Source: a virus. Taken from it: a DNA stretch of 64,000 bases. The position numbers were made by a program, and so were the translations under genes. A model generated the notes under the pieces. That model searched no databases. It was not told the DNA's origin and worked only from the letters and a program-made list of their open reading frames with translations. Positions within the stretch are counted from its first letter, which is position 1; each line of letters begins with the position of its first letter. The stretch lies in the IMG/VR virus record IMGVR_UViG_3300025133_000049, positions 30,788 to 94,787 of that record; one strand, written 5' to 3'. This document shows, one piece after another, positions 56,036 to 64,000 of the stretch.

Positions 56036-56722
56036 ATGAGTTTACTTAGTTTTTATCATAGATTAGCAACTCTACAAGGAGAGACCGGACCTTCAATTAC
56101 ATCTTATGTATTTGACGGGAACACTACATCTTATTTTGCTGATGAAGCTTCTACGCCAACAATGCTTGATGGAGTTGTTAATCAAACATTTGTGATTAGA
56201 ATTAAGATTACAGGATCAGATGTGCAACAAGGAATACTTGGTTGTAACAATAGAGCTAATTCACTTAAGATGGAAATTGATGCTAATGATAATAGGTCAG
56301 ATGGAGCTGTTGTTGATACAGGATCAAGTACTTTTACAAATGGTAATATATCTATGGATGGACAATGGCGCAATGTATTCTTTTATTATGACGGAACTAA
56401 TATTGGTTTCTATGAAGATAACACTTTAATAAAGAATCACAATGATCCTGACTTTACAGCAAGAACTGCTGGTAGAGCACTGGCAATTGGAGCTTCTGCT
56501 ATTGGAGGAGGATTACCTGGAAGATTAGTAGGAGAAATATCTGATGTTCAATTTTATAACAAAAGATTAAGTGTTGGAGAAATTGCAGCCTTGAATATTG
56601 ACCTAACAGATACAGCATCTGGATTAATAGCTAACTTTGCTGGACAGAAAACATCAACAACATGGACAAGTGAATTAGGAGGTTATGTATTAACAAATCA
56701 AGGTGGTGTAACTACAGCATAA
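56036..56722 (+). CDS. 228-aa LamG-like (concanavalin-fold) adhesin
   Basis: Residues about 22-228 form one LamG/concanavalin-like sandwich: YVFDGNTTSYF, VIRIKITGSDVQQGILG, a strand YYDGTNIGFYEDN, and ISDVQFYNKRLSVGEI. It is closely similar to the C-terminal domain of the 58433 protein, including the ending NFAGQKTSTTWTSE…TNQGGVT. LamG folds bind sugars, so it may recognise surface polysaccharide. It is 1 bp after the fibre gene. Confidence 0.75.
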   Translation: MSLLSFYHRLATLQGETGPSITSYVFDGNTTSYFADEASTPTMLDGVVNQTFVIRIKITGSDVQQGILGCNNRANSLKMEIDANDNRSDGAVVDTGSSTFTNGNISMDGQWRNVFFYYDGTNIGFYEDNTLIKNHNDPDFTARTAGRALAIGASAIGGGLPGRLVGEISDVQFYNKRLSVGEIAALNIDLTDTASGLIANFAGQKTSTTWTSELGGYVLTNQGGVTTA

Positions 56723-56745
56723 CCGACGCATAAAATTTTCGGAAG

Positions 56746-56797
56746 TAACCCGGGTTAGTATCTTAAATTATCCTATCTTTGTATAGAACAACAAAAG
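56746..56797 (+). promoter_or_regulatory. Promoter P3 with palindrome, before the membrane/lysis cassette
   Basis: TATCTTTG at 56774-56781 is a TAnnTTTG box followed after 5 bases by AACAACAAAAG (56787-56797), as in P1 and P2. The -33 region lacks TTTG but contains the 12-bp perfect palindrome TAACCCGGGTTA (56746-56757), a good place for an activator or repressor. A similar palindrome, TAACCTAGGTTA, lies at 1899-1910. Confidence 0.7.
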
Positions 56798-56889
56798 AAA
56801 CTTTTTCAGGTTTGTCCGTAGTATAGTTTAAAAAGTAATCAAGCATACGCAGAGACTTACACTTCCGATGGGCCTGATTAAATATAACA
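56798..56889 (+). promoter_or_regulatory. Structured 5' leader of the lysis-type cassette
   Basis: Between the presumed transcript start and ATG 56890 lie about 100 bases with two stems: ACTTTTT at 56800-56806 pairs with AAAAAGT at 56830-56836, and TAATCA at 56836-56841 pairs with TGATTA at 56875-56880. The stems share a base and may be alternatives, as in a timing switch. No known riboswitch is recognised. Confidence 0.4.
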
Positions 56890-57132
56890 ATGGAAAAGAC
56901 AGATTACAAGAAGGACATTGATAATAAAGATAGCTCAAAACGTTTAATGGGGATGAGATATCTTAATCATGGTTTAGCCATGGCTTGGGCTTCGATCGTA
57001 TTAGAAGCCTTTGGGGTCCAGATTGGATTACCTTTTAACATAGGAATAAAGGAAGTGATATTCGGCACATTCATAGTAGGAGCCTCTCTACTTGGTGTGA
57101 CACTTCTGGAGAGATTGAGGCCAGTTAAGTAA
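56890..57132 (+). CDS. 80-aa two-TM protein, candidate holin
   Basis: After a charged N-terminus (MEKTDYKKDIDNKDSSKR), residues about 25-48 and 53-74 form two membrane helices, and the end is basic (ERLRPVK). This matches class II holins in size and topology. It is first behind promoter P3 and is followed by another membrane protein and a cell-wall-type enzyme, the usual order of lysis genes. No family signature proves it. Confidence 0.6.
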   Translation: MEKTDYKKDIDNKDSSKRLMGMRYLNHGLAMAWASIVLEAFGVQIGLPFNIGIKEVIFGTFIVGASLLGVTLLERLRPVK

Positions 57133-57151
57133 CTCATAAAATAAACTTAAA

Positions 57152-57508
57152 ATGAGTAGTGTGTTAGAGTACGTATCAATGGGCTTTATAGTCAGTATAG
57201 CAGGATTTATAGCCTGGGCTGTAAAGCAAGTCAAATCTTTTGGAGCAGCTCAAAAAAAATTAGGAGAGGGTCAGAAGGATATTGAAACCAGAATATTTAC
57301 ATCCCCGAGAGAGAAAACTTTAGTGGAAGAACATTTAGGATATAGGCATGTCACACATGAGGAGATTAAATCTAATCATGATACAGTGATGCATGCAATT
57401 CATGCTTTTAGTTCTCGTCAAGATGATAAAGATGAGGCTTTGAAAGATGACATACATGAAATCAAAACAGATATTAAAGAACTTAGGACAAGTAAAGTAG
57501 ATAAATAA
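57152..57508 (+). CDS. 118-aa N-terminal-TM, coiled-coil protein
   Basis: Residues 4-25 (VLEYVSMGFIVSIAGFIAWAV) are one membrane helix. The rest is highly charged helix (residues 30-118) with coiled-coil character. This resembles small phage membrane proteins found beside holins. It overlaps the next gene by one base. Possible holin partner or antiholin; not proven. Confidence 0.6.
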   Translation: MSSVLEYVSMGFIVSIAGFIAWAVKQVKSFGAAQKKLGEGQKDIETRIFTSPREKTLVEEHLGYRHVTHEEIKSNHDTVMHAIHAFSSRQDDKDEALKDDIHEIKTDIKELRTSKVDK

Positions 57509-57921
57509 TGGTTGCGGTATTAAATCGGATCAAAGAATCGCCTGAGCAAACGCTCGGGCATCTTACGTTATACGACGGATTAGAAACCGTATGTGATGTA
57601 GTAATGTTAGAATTACCGGATAAAAATAACCAAAGAAGAATAAGCAGAATTCCTGCGGGTAGGTATAAGGTAGTCCCTAGAACTAGTCAAAAGTTCGGTA
57701 AGCATTTTCATGTTCTCGGAGTAGATGGTAGATCCTTAATACTTATTCATATAGGAAATTACAATACACAAACAGTCGGGTGTTTATTACCAGGTATGTA
57801 TTTTAAAGATATAAATAAAGACGGCCTTACAGATGTAGCTGAATCAAGAAAAGCCTTAGAGGGTTTAATGATCTCTGCACCACAAGGGTTTAAATTAATA
57901 ATAAATGACGATATCACATAA
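57508..57921 (+). CDS. DUF5675-like protein, possible cell-wall enzyme
   Basis: The 137-aa protein has the pattern of DUF5675: an N-terminal strand (TLGHLTLYDG), ELPDKNNQRRISRIPAGRYKVV, and the signature HVLG…LILIHIGNYNTQTVGCLLPG (residues about 71-93) ending in a Phe-Lys strand. The H-x-GN…T-x-GC core recalls the catalytic region of L,D-transpeptidase-like folds, so action on peptidoglycan is possible but unproven. Neighbouring candidate holins support a lysis role. No export signal is visible, so it would need the holin. It overlaps the next gene by 17 bp. Confidence 0.7.
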   Translation: MVAVLNRIKESPEQTLGHLTLYDGLETVCDVVMLELPDKNNQRRISRIPAGRYKVVPRTSQKFGKHFHVLGVDGRSLILIHIGNYNTQTVGCLLPGMYFKDINKDGLTDVAESRKALEGLMISAPQGFKLIINDDIT

Positions 57922-58432
57922 CTTATATAAGTGGGCCACCTTACTTGCAGTAGCTTGTATAATTGCTTTTTTATTTATAGATAATAAGCAGGATTCTACA
58001 GTGGGGAAAATTCAGACAAATATTGACAGCATAAGTACCTTAGAATCAGAGATTAAAGTGAAGCAAAAACAAGAGGTGATTTTTACGAAGAAAAAAGACT
58101 CCATTAGGCCTTTAAAAATTAAGGCTGAAAAGGAAGTAAAAATAGCCAAAGTAGCTTTCGAAAATTCCGGGGAAAAAGTTGGACCTAAAACTAAGGAGTA
58201 TATTGATCGGTTAGTAGAAGTTAATACTTTATACAAAGTAGAGGTGAACTTTATAGAGGGACAGTACAAGAGTGCTAAAGATCAGCAGTTCTTACAACAA
58301 GATATTTCTAAATTACACATAGATATTAATAGGGAATTAAAAGTTAAACACAGGATGACTATACTTAAAATAGGAGCAGTAACCGTAGGGGTTGCAGCAC
58401 TTATTATAACAGGCATCGCAATAGCAAATTAA
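57905..58432 (+). CDS. 175-aa coiled-coil protein with TM helices at both ends
   Basis: Residues 9-25 (TLLAVACIIAFLFID) and 149-173 (ILKIGAVTVGVAALIITGIAIAN) are hydrophobic. Between them lie 120 residues of charged, Lys/Glu-rich coil. Both ends may insert in the inner membrane with the coil in the periplasm or cytoplasm. It is translationally coupled to the DUF5675 gene. It could be a spanin-like or antiholin partner; no lipobox is present. Confidence 0.6.
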   Translation: MTISHNLYKWATLLAVACIIAFLFIDNKQDSTVGKIQTNIDSISTLESEIKVKQKQEVIFTKKKDSIRPLKIKAEKEVKIAKVAFENSGEKVGPKTKEYIDRLVEVNTLYKVEVNFIEGQYKSAKDQQFLQQDISKLHIDINRELKVKHRMTILKIGAVTVGVAALIITGIAIAN

Positions 58433-59860
58433 ATGGTAGATAATAGTGAAAATACAGCATGGAATGATCTACATAATAATAATAGATGTCCTATTAATGA
58501 TACAGGTGTAGACGGTGCACCAGTAGCATTAGGTGGGTTTAACCCTAATTGGGCCAATGGTTCTATCAATCAAGCATTAAATTCTACATGGACTATTAAT
58601 AATGGTGTTGTAGAAGCTGAAGATCAAGAGAACTTCGATGGCTTAATTATGGATTTAAAGCAGTGTGGAAGCTACGTATTTCAAGATATGTTATATGGAT
58701 ACCTTGGGGACTCAGTCGGTCAATCTCCTGGAGATATGATGTCGTACAGAGCATACCCAACCCCTGTAATATCTACAGAAACCTGGAGTAGAGCAGACGT
58801 TGCTTCTCTAGTTGGATATTTACCGGACGGAACTAAATTAGTTACTGCAGGTCAGTTCATCATAATGAACTATGAAGCTAGTATATCCAGGTACTTACCC
58901 TTCGATATTGTATGGGAAGTTAAAGTAAACACTACACAAGGGGATCCTAGTCCAATTGCATATGAAGTAAAGATTGCTTCCGGGGCCTCTGTTATAACTC
59001 ATACTAGATTTGTAGGGGATACAGAATGGTTACCAGCTACTGCTGGGAAGGTCTGGACCTCCTCAGATTCATCTTCTTTTACTGGAGATGTTACCATGAG
59101 CTCGGTACCAAGTAACTTCGCCCAGGCTCCTTATTATGGCACATTGGAAACTAACGATGAGGTAATAACTCAAGTAGAGTATGAAGATGTACCAGCTGCT
59201 ACTAATGGTGAATTTTATGAATCGAACTTCTATGAATCAGGCTTCTACACTGGTGGTACTGCACCATCAGCAACTAAATATGTATTCGATGGCACTGCAA
59301 ACTCGTGGTTTGAATTAGACCAAAATGATATGCTTAATGACGTTGTCGCTCAATCATGGGTTATAAAAGGAAAGATAACTGCATCAGGAGTGAACGCTTC
59401 ATTCATTGGGCAAAGTACCAGTGGTGTTAATCTACGTTTTGGCGTAACAAGTACTGATACGTTTAGATGGAGATTGAATAATTCTAATGTATCTGGTAGT
59501 TCATTCGATGATAATGAGCATATATACATAGCTACTTATGATGGAACATTTATGAAAGTCTACCAAGATGGAGTTGAAATGCTTTCAAGCAATGACCCCG
59601 ACTGGACTGGCTCTGCTGATGGTAGAACTGCTGCAATAGGTCGCTCTTCATCATCGATGGTCTTTGTAGGTGAACAAGAAGAAGTTCAGTTTTATAACAA
59701 AGCGTTAAGTCAATCAGAAATAGATGATTTGCAAATTGATTTGAGCGATACTGCAACAGGGTTAGTTGCTCGTTTTGCTGGTCAGAAAACTGCATCAACT
59801 TGGACAAGTGAAGTTAATGGATATACTGCAACAAATCAAGGTGGTGTTACGCTTGTGTAA
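58433..59860 (+). CDS. 475-aa adhesin with C-terminal LamG-like domain
   Basis: Residues 1-275 hold a beta-rich body with the module IASGASVITHTRFVGDTEWLP shared with the 51074 adhesin. Residues about 282-475 are a LamG-like domain closely similar to the 228-aa protein at 56036 (YVFDGTANSWFEL…EVQFYNKALSQSEI…FAGQKTASTWTSE). It follows the membrane cassette by 0 bp, so the adhesin block is interrupted by that cassette. Host-surface sugar binding is likely. Confidence 0.7.
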   Translation: MVDNSENTAWNDLHNNNRCPINDTGVDGAPVALGGFNPNWANGSINQALNSTWTINNGVVEAEDQENFDGLIMDLKQCGSYVFQDMLYGYLGDSVGQSPGDMMSYRAYPTPVISTETWSRADVASLVGYLPDGTKLVTAGQFIIMNYEASISRYLPFDIVWEVKVNTTQGDPSPIAYEVKIASGASVITHTRFVGDTEWLPATAGKVWTSSDSSSFTGDVTMSSVPSNFAQAPYYGTLETNDEVITQVEYEDVPAATNGEFYESNFYESGFYTGGTAPSATKYVFDGTANSWFELDQNDMLNDVVAQSWVIKGKITASGVNASFIGQSTSGVNLRFGVTSTDTFRWRLNNSNVSGSSFDDNEHIYIATYDGTFMKVYQDGVEMLSSNDPDWTGSADGRTAAIGRSSSSMVFVGEQEEVQFYNKALSQSEIDDLQIDLSDTATGLVARFAGQKTASTWTSEVNGYTATNQGGVTLV

Positions 59861-59904
59861 ATAATTAACAAAGGTGATATTTAAAAAAAATAAAAAAATA
59901 AATC

Positions 59905-62355
59905 ATGATACAGAAAAACATAAGAGAATGGTTAGGAGTACCTTACACTAACGCAGAGGCAGATGAACTAACACAAGAGTTAAATGACAGAACACTTTAC
60001 GGTGTTGATGGGTATAACTCAATATCAGAAATAGGTGCTAAATTAAAAGCCAGTGAGGATGCTATCGCAGCAAACACATCAGTCCTAATGTCAGGATTAG
60101 CGACTTTGTTTGGTTATCAAGAAGATTTGGAGAGTATTTCAACACCTTACATAATATCAAGTGAGGATGCAACTGTTCATGCAAATTCAGGAAAAGGAAC
60201 TGCTGACCCTAACGGAATAGATGGCTTGCATTTCACAAACAGTGCAGACCCAACAAATAAAATAAATTGGTATTACCTAAGTAATGCAACAAGAACCTCA
60301 TCAGAAACAACAACAACTCTTAAAGGTGGTTACGCTATTATAACAGTTTATGCTACTGGTGTTTGTTATTTTAACATATACACTAAGCGTAAAAATGATG
60401 GTCAAGATTTTTCTTGGTACAGGTCAAGGATAACTTATTTGACTTACAATGCTTTTGATAATTATGTAAATCAAAAGGTTGTTATTTATTGGGGAGAAAA
60501 CCCTAGTGTATATCCTGACTTGCCACGTATAGAAATGGATTATGATTCGTTTAGCTCTGATGGACCTCAAGGAGATGATGAGGAAATCTTTTTAAGTGCA
60601 TTAAATACTTCAACAAATTATTCTGCTGGAACTTATAGTTTTACTGCTGAATCATTAGGTTACATCAATGATGGGAAAAATCACAACTTTATATGTACAC
60701 ACCATACAGATACAACTGCATTAACACAAAGCTACAATTCTGTAAGTCAGAGTTTGTTAAATGTTTCTCAAGATGTAAATGCTTTAACAACTTTTTTAAA
60801 TGCTGTTGAATTAGGTAGGTTTTTTAGAGGCTACGTAATGGATGAAGCTGAGATGTTAGCACTTACAAGTCCTTTAATTTATCAATACGCTATAAGGGTT
60901 GATACTTTAACAATATGGGAATATAACGGTACGGATTGGTACGACACTACGATTGAAGCAAGTGTTTCGGGAATAACACAAGAAGAAGAACTTGTATTGT
61001 CTTATTCAAACACACATTACATTGATTTAGATGGAGTAAATGACTATATCAATTTAACTAATGTAGATGCTAAGGTTTTAGATTTTACTGAAAGTTGGTC
61101 TTTAGGTTATGAAGTTGAAGATGTTAGTACTGTTAATGACAGTAGTTACACGACTTTATTCAAAAGAGGTGATAACGAAATAACTTTAAGAAAGGGTGGT
61201 ACAAATTGGGGTATTTATGTTTTTTGTAATGGTCAGTCTATTGCACAGGCTAATACATGGCACGCACCACAATCGGGTAGTAAAATATTTATAACTTGTA
61301 ATGGAAGTAGAATAGTTTATTATTTAGATGGTTGGCAACGTGCAAGCATGAGCATTAATGCAACAACCGTATTAAACAACAATCCAACAGGTGATTTGCA
61401 AGTTGGAAACGGCGGGGTCATGGGTTCTAATTGGTATGGAGGTGTAAATAATCTTATGATTATGGAAGGTTCTCAAGCTGTTTTAGGTCATGATGAAACT
61501 GTTGAGTATTTTAGCAAACAAGACGTAACAACATTAAGTTTTTACCCTTCTATACATGACTTTATACCATTAGGGGAAAGACCTTATCCAAACGTCTTAG
61601 GATTAAAGCAAGTTGTTGAGGGTACTTTAGAAAACGGATTAGAGAGTAATTACTACCAAAGAGCAGTAGCTGGTGCAATAGGAACACCATTTACAGATTT
61701 GCCAGGTCAGTACATTAAGTTAGATGGAACAAACAACTACTTAAACTTTCCAAGCGTAGATTCTGATATTTTGGACTTTACTAAAAAATGGGCAGTTTCC
61801 ATGAAAATTAAAAATGTTTCAGGTGTAAACAACGCATCTAAAACAGTACTATTTAAAAGAGGTAAAAATGAGATTACACTTGTAAAAGGTGGTACAAATT
61901 GGGGACTTTACGTTTATTGTGATGGTCTTTCAATAGGTCAAGCTAATACATGGTATGCACCTACATTTGATAGTGATATTGTTTTCATTTGTTCAGGCAC
62001 TAAACTTGAATACTATTTAAACGGTGCAAGAAGGGCTTATTTAACTTTTAATGGGAATATTTCTAATAATGACCCAGTAGGAGATTTAATCATAGGTGAA
62101 GCTGGTATTGTTGGTGGTGATTGGTACGGAGGAATTAAAGATTCTTTTATAATGAAAGGCAACAATTCACAATTAACAAGTGCACAAGTTAATGAGTATA
62201 GAAACAACACGACACCATCGAGTTTAAGTTATTACTCTGATTTGTTAGACTATTTGCCATTTGGTGCTGATACTTTCCCTAACATAGTAGGTTTAAAGGG
62301 TGTTGTTAGTGGTGCTTTAGTAGGTGGTAATGAAAATGATTTTGTAAATATTTAA
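59905..62355 (+). CDS. 816-aa receptor-binding protein with tandem LamG-like domains
   Basis: The N-terminal 60 residues are helical (MIQKNIREWLGVPYTNAEAD). Residues 90-340 are a beta-rich body. Two LamG-like repeats follow, at about 369-590 and 600-816. They share YIDLDGVNDYINL/YIKLDGTNNYLNF, LFKRGxNEITLxKGGTNWG, and a Pro-rich end, so they arose by duplication. Its base use (more T-ending codons) differs from the genes before it, suggesting acquisition from another phage. Probably the distal host-binding protein. Confidence 0.7.
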   Translation: MIQKNIREWLGVPYTNAEADELTQELNDRTLYGVDGYNSISEIGAKLKASEDAIAANTSVLMSGLATLFGYQEDLESISTPYIISSEDATVHANSGKGTADPNGIDGLHFTNSADPTNKINWYYLSNATRTSSETTTTLKGGYAIITVYATGVCYFNIYTKRKNDGQDFSWYRSRITYLTYNAFDNYVNQKVVIYWGENPSVYPDLPRIEMDYDSFSSDGPQGDDEEIFLSALNTSTNYSAGTYSFTAESLGYINDGKNHNFICTHHTDTTALTQSYNSVSQSLLNVSQDVNALTTFLNAVELGRFFRGYVMDEAEMLALTSPLIYQYAIRVDTLTIWEYNGTDWYDTTIEASVSGITQEEELVLSYSNTHYIDLDGVNDYINLTNVDAKVLDFTESWSLGYEVEDVSTVNDSSYTTLFKRGDNEITLRKGGTNWGIYVFCNGQSIAQANTWHAPQSGSKIFITCNGSRIVYYLDGWQRASMSINATTVLNNNPTGDLQVGNGGVMGSNWYGGVNNLMIMEGSQAVLGHDETVEYFSKQDVTTLSFYPSIHDFIPLGERPYPNVLGLKQVVEGTLENGLESNYYQRAVAGAIGTPFTDLPGQYIKLDGTNNYLNFPSVDSDILDFTKKWAVSMKIKNVSGVNNASKTVLFKRGKNEITLVKGGTNWGLYVYCDGLSIGQANTWYAPTFDSDIVFICSGTKLEYYLNGARRAYLTFNGNISNNDPVGDLIIGEAGIVGGDWYGGIKDSFIMKGNNSQLTSAQVNEYRNNTTPSSLSYYSDLLDYLPFGADTFPNIVGLKGVVSGALVGGNENDFVNI

Positions 62356-62364
62356 AATAATAAA

Positions 62365-62841
62365 ATGAAAAATTTATTCATAGTCAAAAATATAAGTTCG
62401 GGGGATATAAACAATCCCTCGACTTATAGAAAAGACGCAACCTTAAACGGACATACTTATTCTTTAATTAAGAAAAATGGTACAGTAATTCCAACAGGAG
62501 ATTATGTGTTTCAGCTAAGTGAAAACGAATTTAAAGCTGCTTACAGTCTACCTATTTTTACAGACGTTTTTAATGGCATAAGAGAATATAAAAGATTAGA
62601 TAAGGAGTTTTGTCGTGAAGTAGAATTACAATTTGAATCAGATGCAGGTAGTCTGTCTAAAAGTGATACAGACACTTTGATTAACTTATTGGATCAGGTT
62701 ACTATTTACTTAGACAGAAATAGTCCTCAGCACGTTTACTCAGAGTTACAAAATGTTATACCAAATGTTTTATTTCCCCAAGTTGTAAAAGATAAATATC
62801 TACTAATTTTAGAAACACATTTAAATAAATTTCCAAGATAA
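62365..62841 (+). CDS. 158-aa fibre-associated protein
   Basis: A small soluble protein (start MKNLFIVKNISSGDINN) with a beta-rich first half and a helical acidic end. It lies 9 bp after the LamG receptor-binding gene and shares its T-rich codon use, so the two may have moved together. It may be a fibre-assembly chaperone or capping protein; not recognised. Confidence 0.6.
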   Translation: MKNLFIVKNISSGDINNPSTYRKDATLNGHTYSLIKKNGTVIPTGDYVFQLSENEFKAAYSLPIFTDVFNGIREYKRLDKEFCREVELQFESDAGSLSKSDTDTLINLLDQVTIYLDRNSPQHVYSELQNVIPNVLFPQVVKDKYLLILETHLNKFPR

Positions 62842-62854
62842 TTACTAAATGAAT

Positions 62855-62872
62855 TTATTATTATTATTATTA
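62855..62872 (+). repeat. TTA microsatellite
   Basis: Six perfect TTA units follow the fibre-associated gene and precede the spanin-like gene's promoter. Slippage here could alter spacing but would not change any reading frame. Confidence 0.9.
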
Positions 62873-62911
62873 TGCGATTGCAATAAAAACAATTTGTAAT
62901 CATATTTTGAT

Positions 62912-62941
62912 TACATTTGAGCAATCCTACGGGAAACCGTA
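62912..62941 (+). promoter_or_regulatory. Possible promoter and GAAA hairpin before the spanin-like gene
   Basis: TACATTTG (62912-62919) fits TAnnTTTG; the nearest TTG (62894-62896) is only 15 bp away, so the upstream box is poor. TACGG-GAAA-CCGTA at 62928-62941 forms a 5-bp hairpin with a GNRA loop just downstream and may stabilise or gate the transcript. Confidence 0.45.
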
Positions 62942-62962
62942 TTTTCCTTTAATAACCTAAAC

Positions 62963-63412
62963 ATGAAATACCTAATTATTTTTTTATTGCTTTTTTTTCT
63001 GGGATGCAAATCCAAAAAAGAGTACATATACAAGGATAAGTATATTGATAATACAGAGATAAAGCATACTAAAGAGACAGTATTCACGGGTGGGAAAACA
63101 ACCACTATCATTCCGTGTAAAGAGATAAATCAAGTTGTAAAATTGGGGAATACAACAGTTAAGGTCTCAGCAATCAAGGACACGATAGGAATTGTTAAAG
63201 TAGATATCGTTCAGAAAGAATCGGTCTCGATTGATGCCATTAAGATAAATGACAATAAAGAGATTGTAAAGGAGCGTGAAAAGGAAATTATTTATAAGAG
63301 ATACATCCCGAAATATATTTGGTATATTTTGGGAGTCTCTCTGCTTTTGAATATTTGGGCATATAGAACACAAATATTAGTGTTTATAAGAAAACTAATA
63401 ATCAAAGTATGA
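62963..63412 (+). CDS. Probable u-spanin (single-molecule spanin)
   Basis: This 149-aa protein has an N-terminal lipoprotein signal (MKYLIIFLLLFFLGCKSKK; lipidated Cys at 15) and a single C-terminal membrane helix at about residues 115-140 (YIWYILGVSLLLNIWAYRTQ) followed by basic RKLIIKV. Outer-membrane lipid at one end and an inner-membrane helix at the other is the architecture of the u-spanin of phage T1 (gp11). That class of protein fuses inner and outer membranes in the last step of lysis. The middle is beta-rich, as in u-spanins. It stands apart from the holin candidates. Confidence 0.7.
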   Translation: MKYLIIFLLLFFLGCKSKKEYIYKDKYIDNTEIKHTKETVFTGGKTTTIIPCKEINQVVKLGNTTVKVSAIKDTIGIVKVDIVQKESVSIDAIKINDNKEIVKEREKEIIYKRYIPKYIWYILGVSLLLNIWAYRTQILVFIRKLIIKV

Positions 63413-63432
63413 AGACTCCCCGTTAATGAGTT

Positions 63433-64000
63433 ATGACAAAGATTAGAATTAGGTTAAAAAAAGAAGAAACAGAAACGTTAGGATTAGATTGGAAAGGAAA
63501 AGAAAAAGGAAACCGAAATCCTAAGTACACAATTACCACAGAACAACTCTCCCAGATCAGGGATTTTAAACCAAAAGAAGTAAAAGACTACAATTTTGGA
63601 ACTACCACAGATACTTCTACCTCGGACTACCCGAGTGGAAACGAAGGTGTTACACTTAACGCTTGGAATCATAAAACGGGTAAAGTAATGACCTTGGAGG
63701 AATACTGCGAGGAGTATTCAATTAACATCAATCATGTTACTTCATATAAGAGGGTAGATTACCAAGGAACTCCGACATACAATGTAGCTTGTCATGTTGA
63801 CAGAGACATTAAGGAGATTTTAGATGTAGATTTTATAGAGAAAATAGTTAAGGAAAATGTTGAGAAAATCAAGATGCCTAATCTTTATAGAATGGATCCG
63901 GTTCCTACAACCTATGTGGATAGATTAATGTTCTCGGACGTTCATATCGGAATGGATGTGGACCCGGAAGGAATCGCTCCTTATGGTTTTAAATGGAATG
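63433..64000 (+). CDS. Metallophosphoesterase, N-terminal part only
   Basis: I translate from ATG 63433 (MTKIRIRLKKEETETLGLD); 189 codons are inside the window and the gene continues. After a polar N-terminus and a segment resembling a small DNA-binding helix pair (MTLEEYCEEYSINI), residues 165-173 read FSDVHIGMD. D169 and H171 form the D-x-H start of a calcineurin-like phosphoesterase. Such enzymes in phages usually process DNA or nucleotides. It marks the end of the virion module and perhaps the return to DNA metabolism genes. Confidence 0.7.
   Translation, partial: MTKIRIRLKKEETETLGLDWKGKEKGNRNPKYTITTEQLSQIRDFKPKEVKDYNFGTTTDTSTSDYPSGNEGVTLNAWNHKTGKVMTLEEYCEEYSININHVTSYKRVDYQGTPTYNVACHVDRDIKEILDVDFIEKIVKENVEKIKMPNLYRMDPVPTTYVDRLMFSDVHIGMDVDPEGIAPYGFKWN

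Noticed and set aside
47299-62355. Diversity-generating retroelement acting on the adhesins
   Set aside because: No reverse transcriptase gene and no template/variable repeat pair were seen in the window.
1-64000. Stop-codon reassignment, known in some crAss-like phages
   Set aside because: TAA, TAG (portal) and TGA (204-aa gene) all end genes at sensible places, and the large genes are open with standard code.

Overview
The window is part of the genome of a virulent tailed phage with podovirus-type structural genes. I place it among the crAss-like phages (Crassvirales), probably infecting a marine or environmental member of Bacteroidota (Flavobacteriia). The reasons are: the gene order terminase, portal, scaffold-like protein, major capsid protein, connector proteins, a 1286-aa tail muzzle-type protein, then very large internal virion proteins; a 2382-aa protein with the D-F-D-I-D metal-binding signature of the crAss-like virion RNA polymerase (known from Cellulophaga phage phi14:2); promoters of the Bacteroidota TTG/TAnnTTTG type; and translation starts without Shine-Dalgarno sequences. 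The DNA is AT-rich. TAA, TAG and TGA all serve as stops, so there is no sign of stop-codon reassignment. I see no tRNA, integrase, transposon or CRISPR array.

Layout. (1) 1-4483, minus strand: a train of very small genes (28-142 aa), many encoding one-TM peptides, typical of early host-takeover genes. It is interrupted by two roughly 500-bp hairpin-rich tracts without convincing genes (1860-2416 and 3529-4023), which may be structured RNAs. (2) 4484-4757: divergent control region with iterated GGTACAC sites. (3) 4758-8457, plus strand: small DNA-binding and accessory proteins, including an IHF/HU-like protein encoded largely inside another gene in a different frame. (4) 8457-20420: packaging and head genes. 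(5) 20417-45427: muzzle protein, a virion lysozyme protein and the injected cargo proteins, including the polymerase, a zinc-protease protein and a 1033-aa protein. (6) 45457-62841: tail fibre and adhesin cluster (collagen-like repeats, S74 chaperone, fibronectin III and LamG-like modules), with a small-membrane-protein/lysis cassette in its middle (56890-58432). (7) 62963-63412: a protein with the architecture of a single-molecule (u-) spanin. (8) 63433 to the window end: start of a metallophosphoesterase.

How it works together. The virion polymerase would enter the cell with the genome and transcribe early genes, probably including the minus-strand small genes. Late plus-strand genes appear to use host-type promoters: three share a near-identical start region, TAnnTTTG, then 4-5 nt, then AACAACAAAAG. 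Palindromes at two of these promoters may be operators. The assignments rest on motifs, order and recall of families; no database search was possible.
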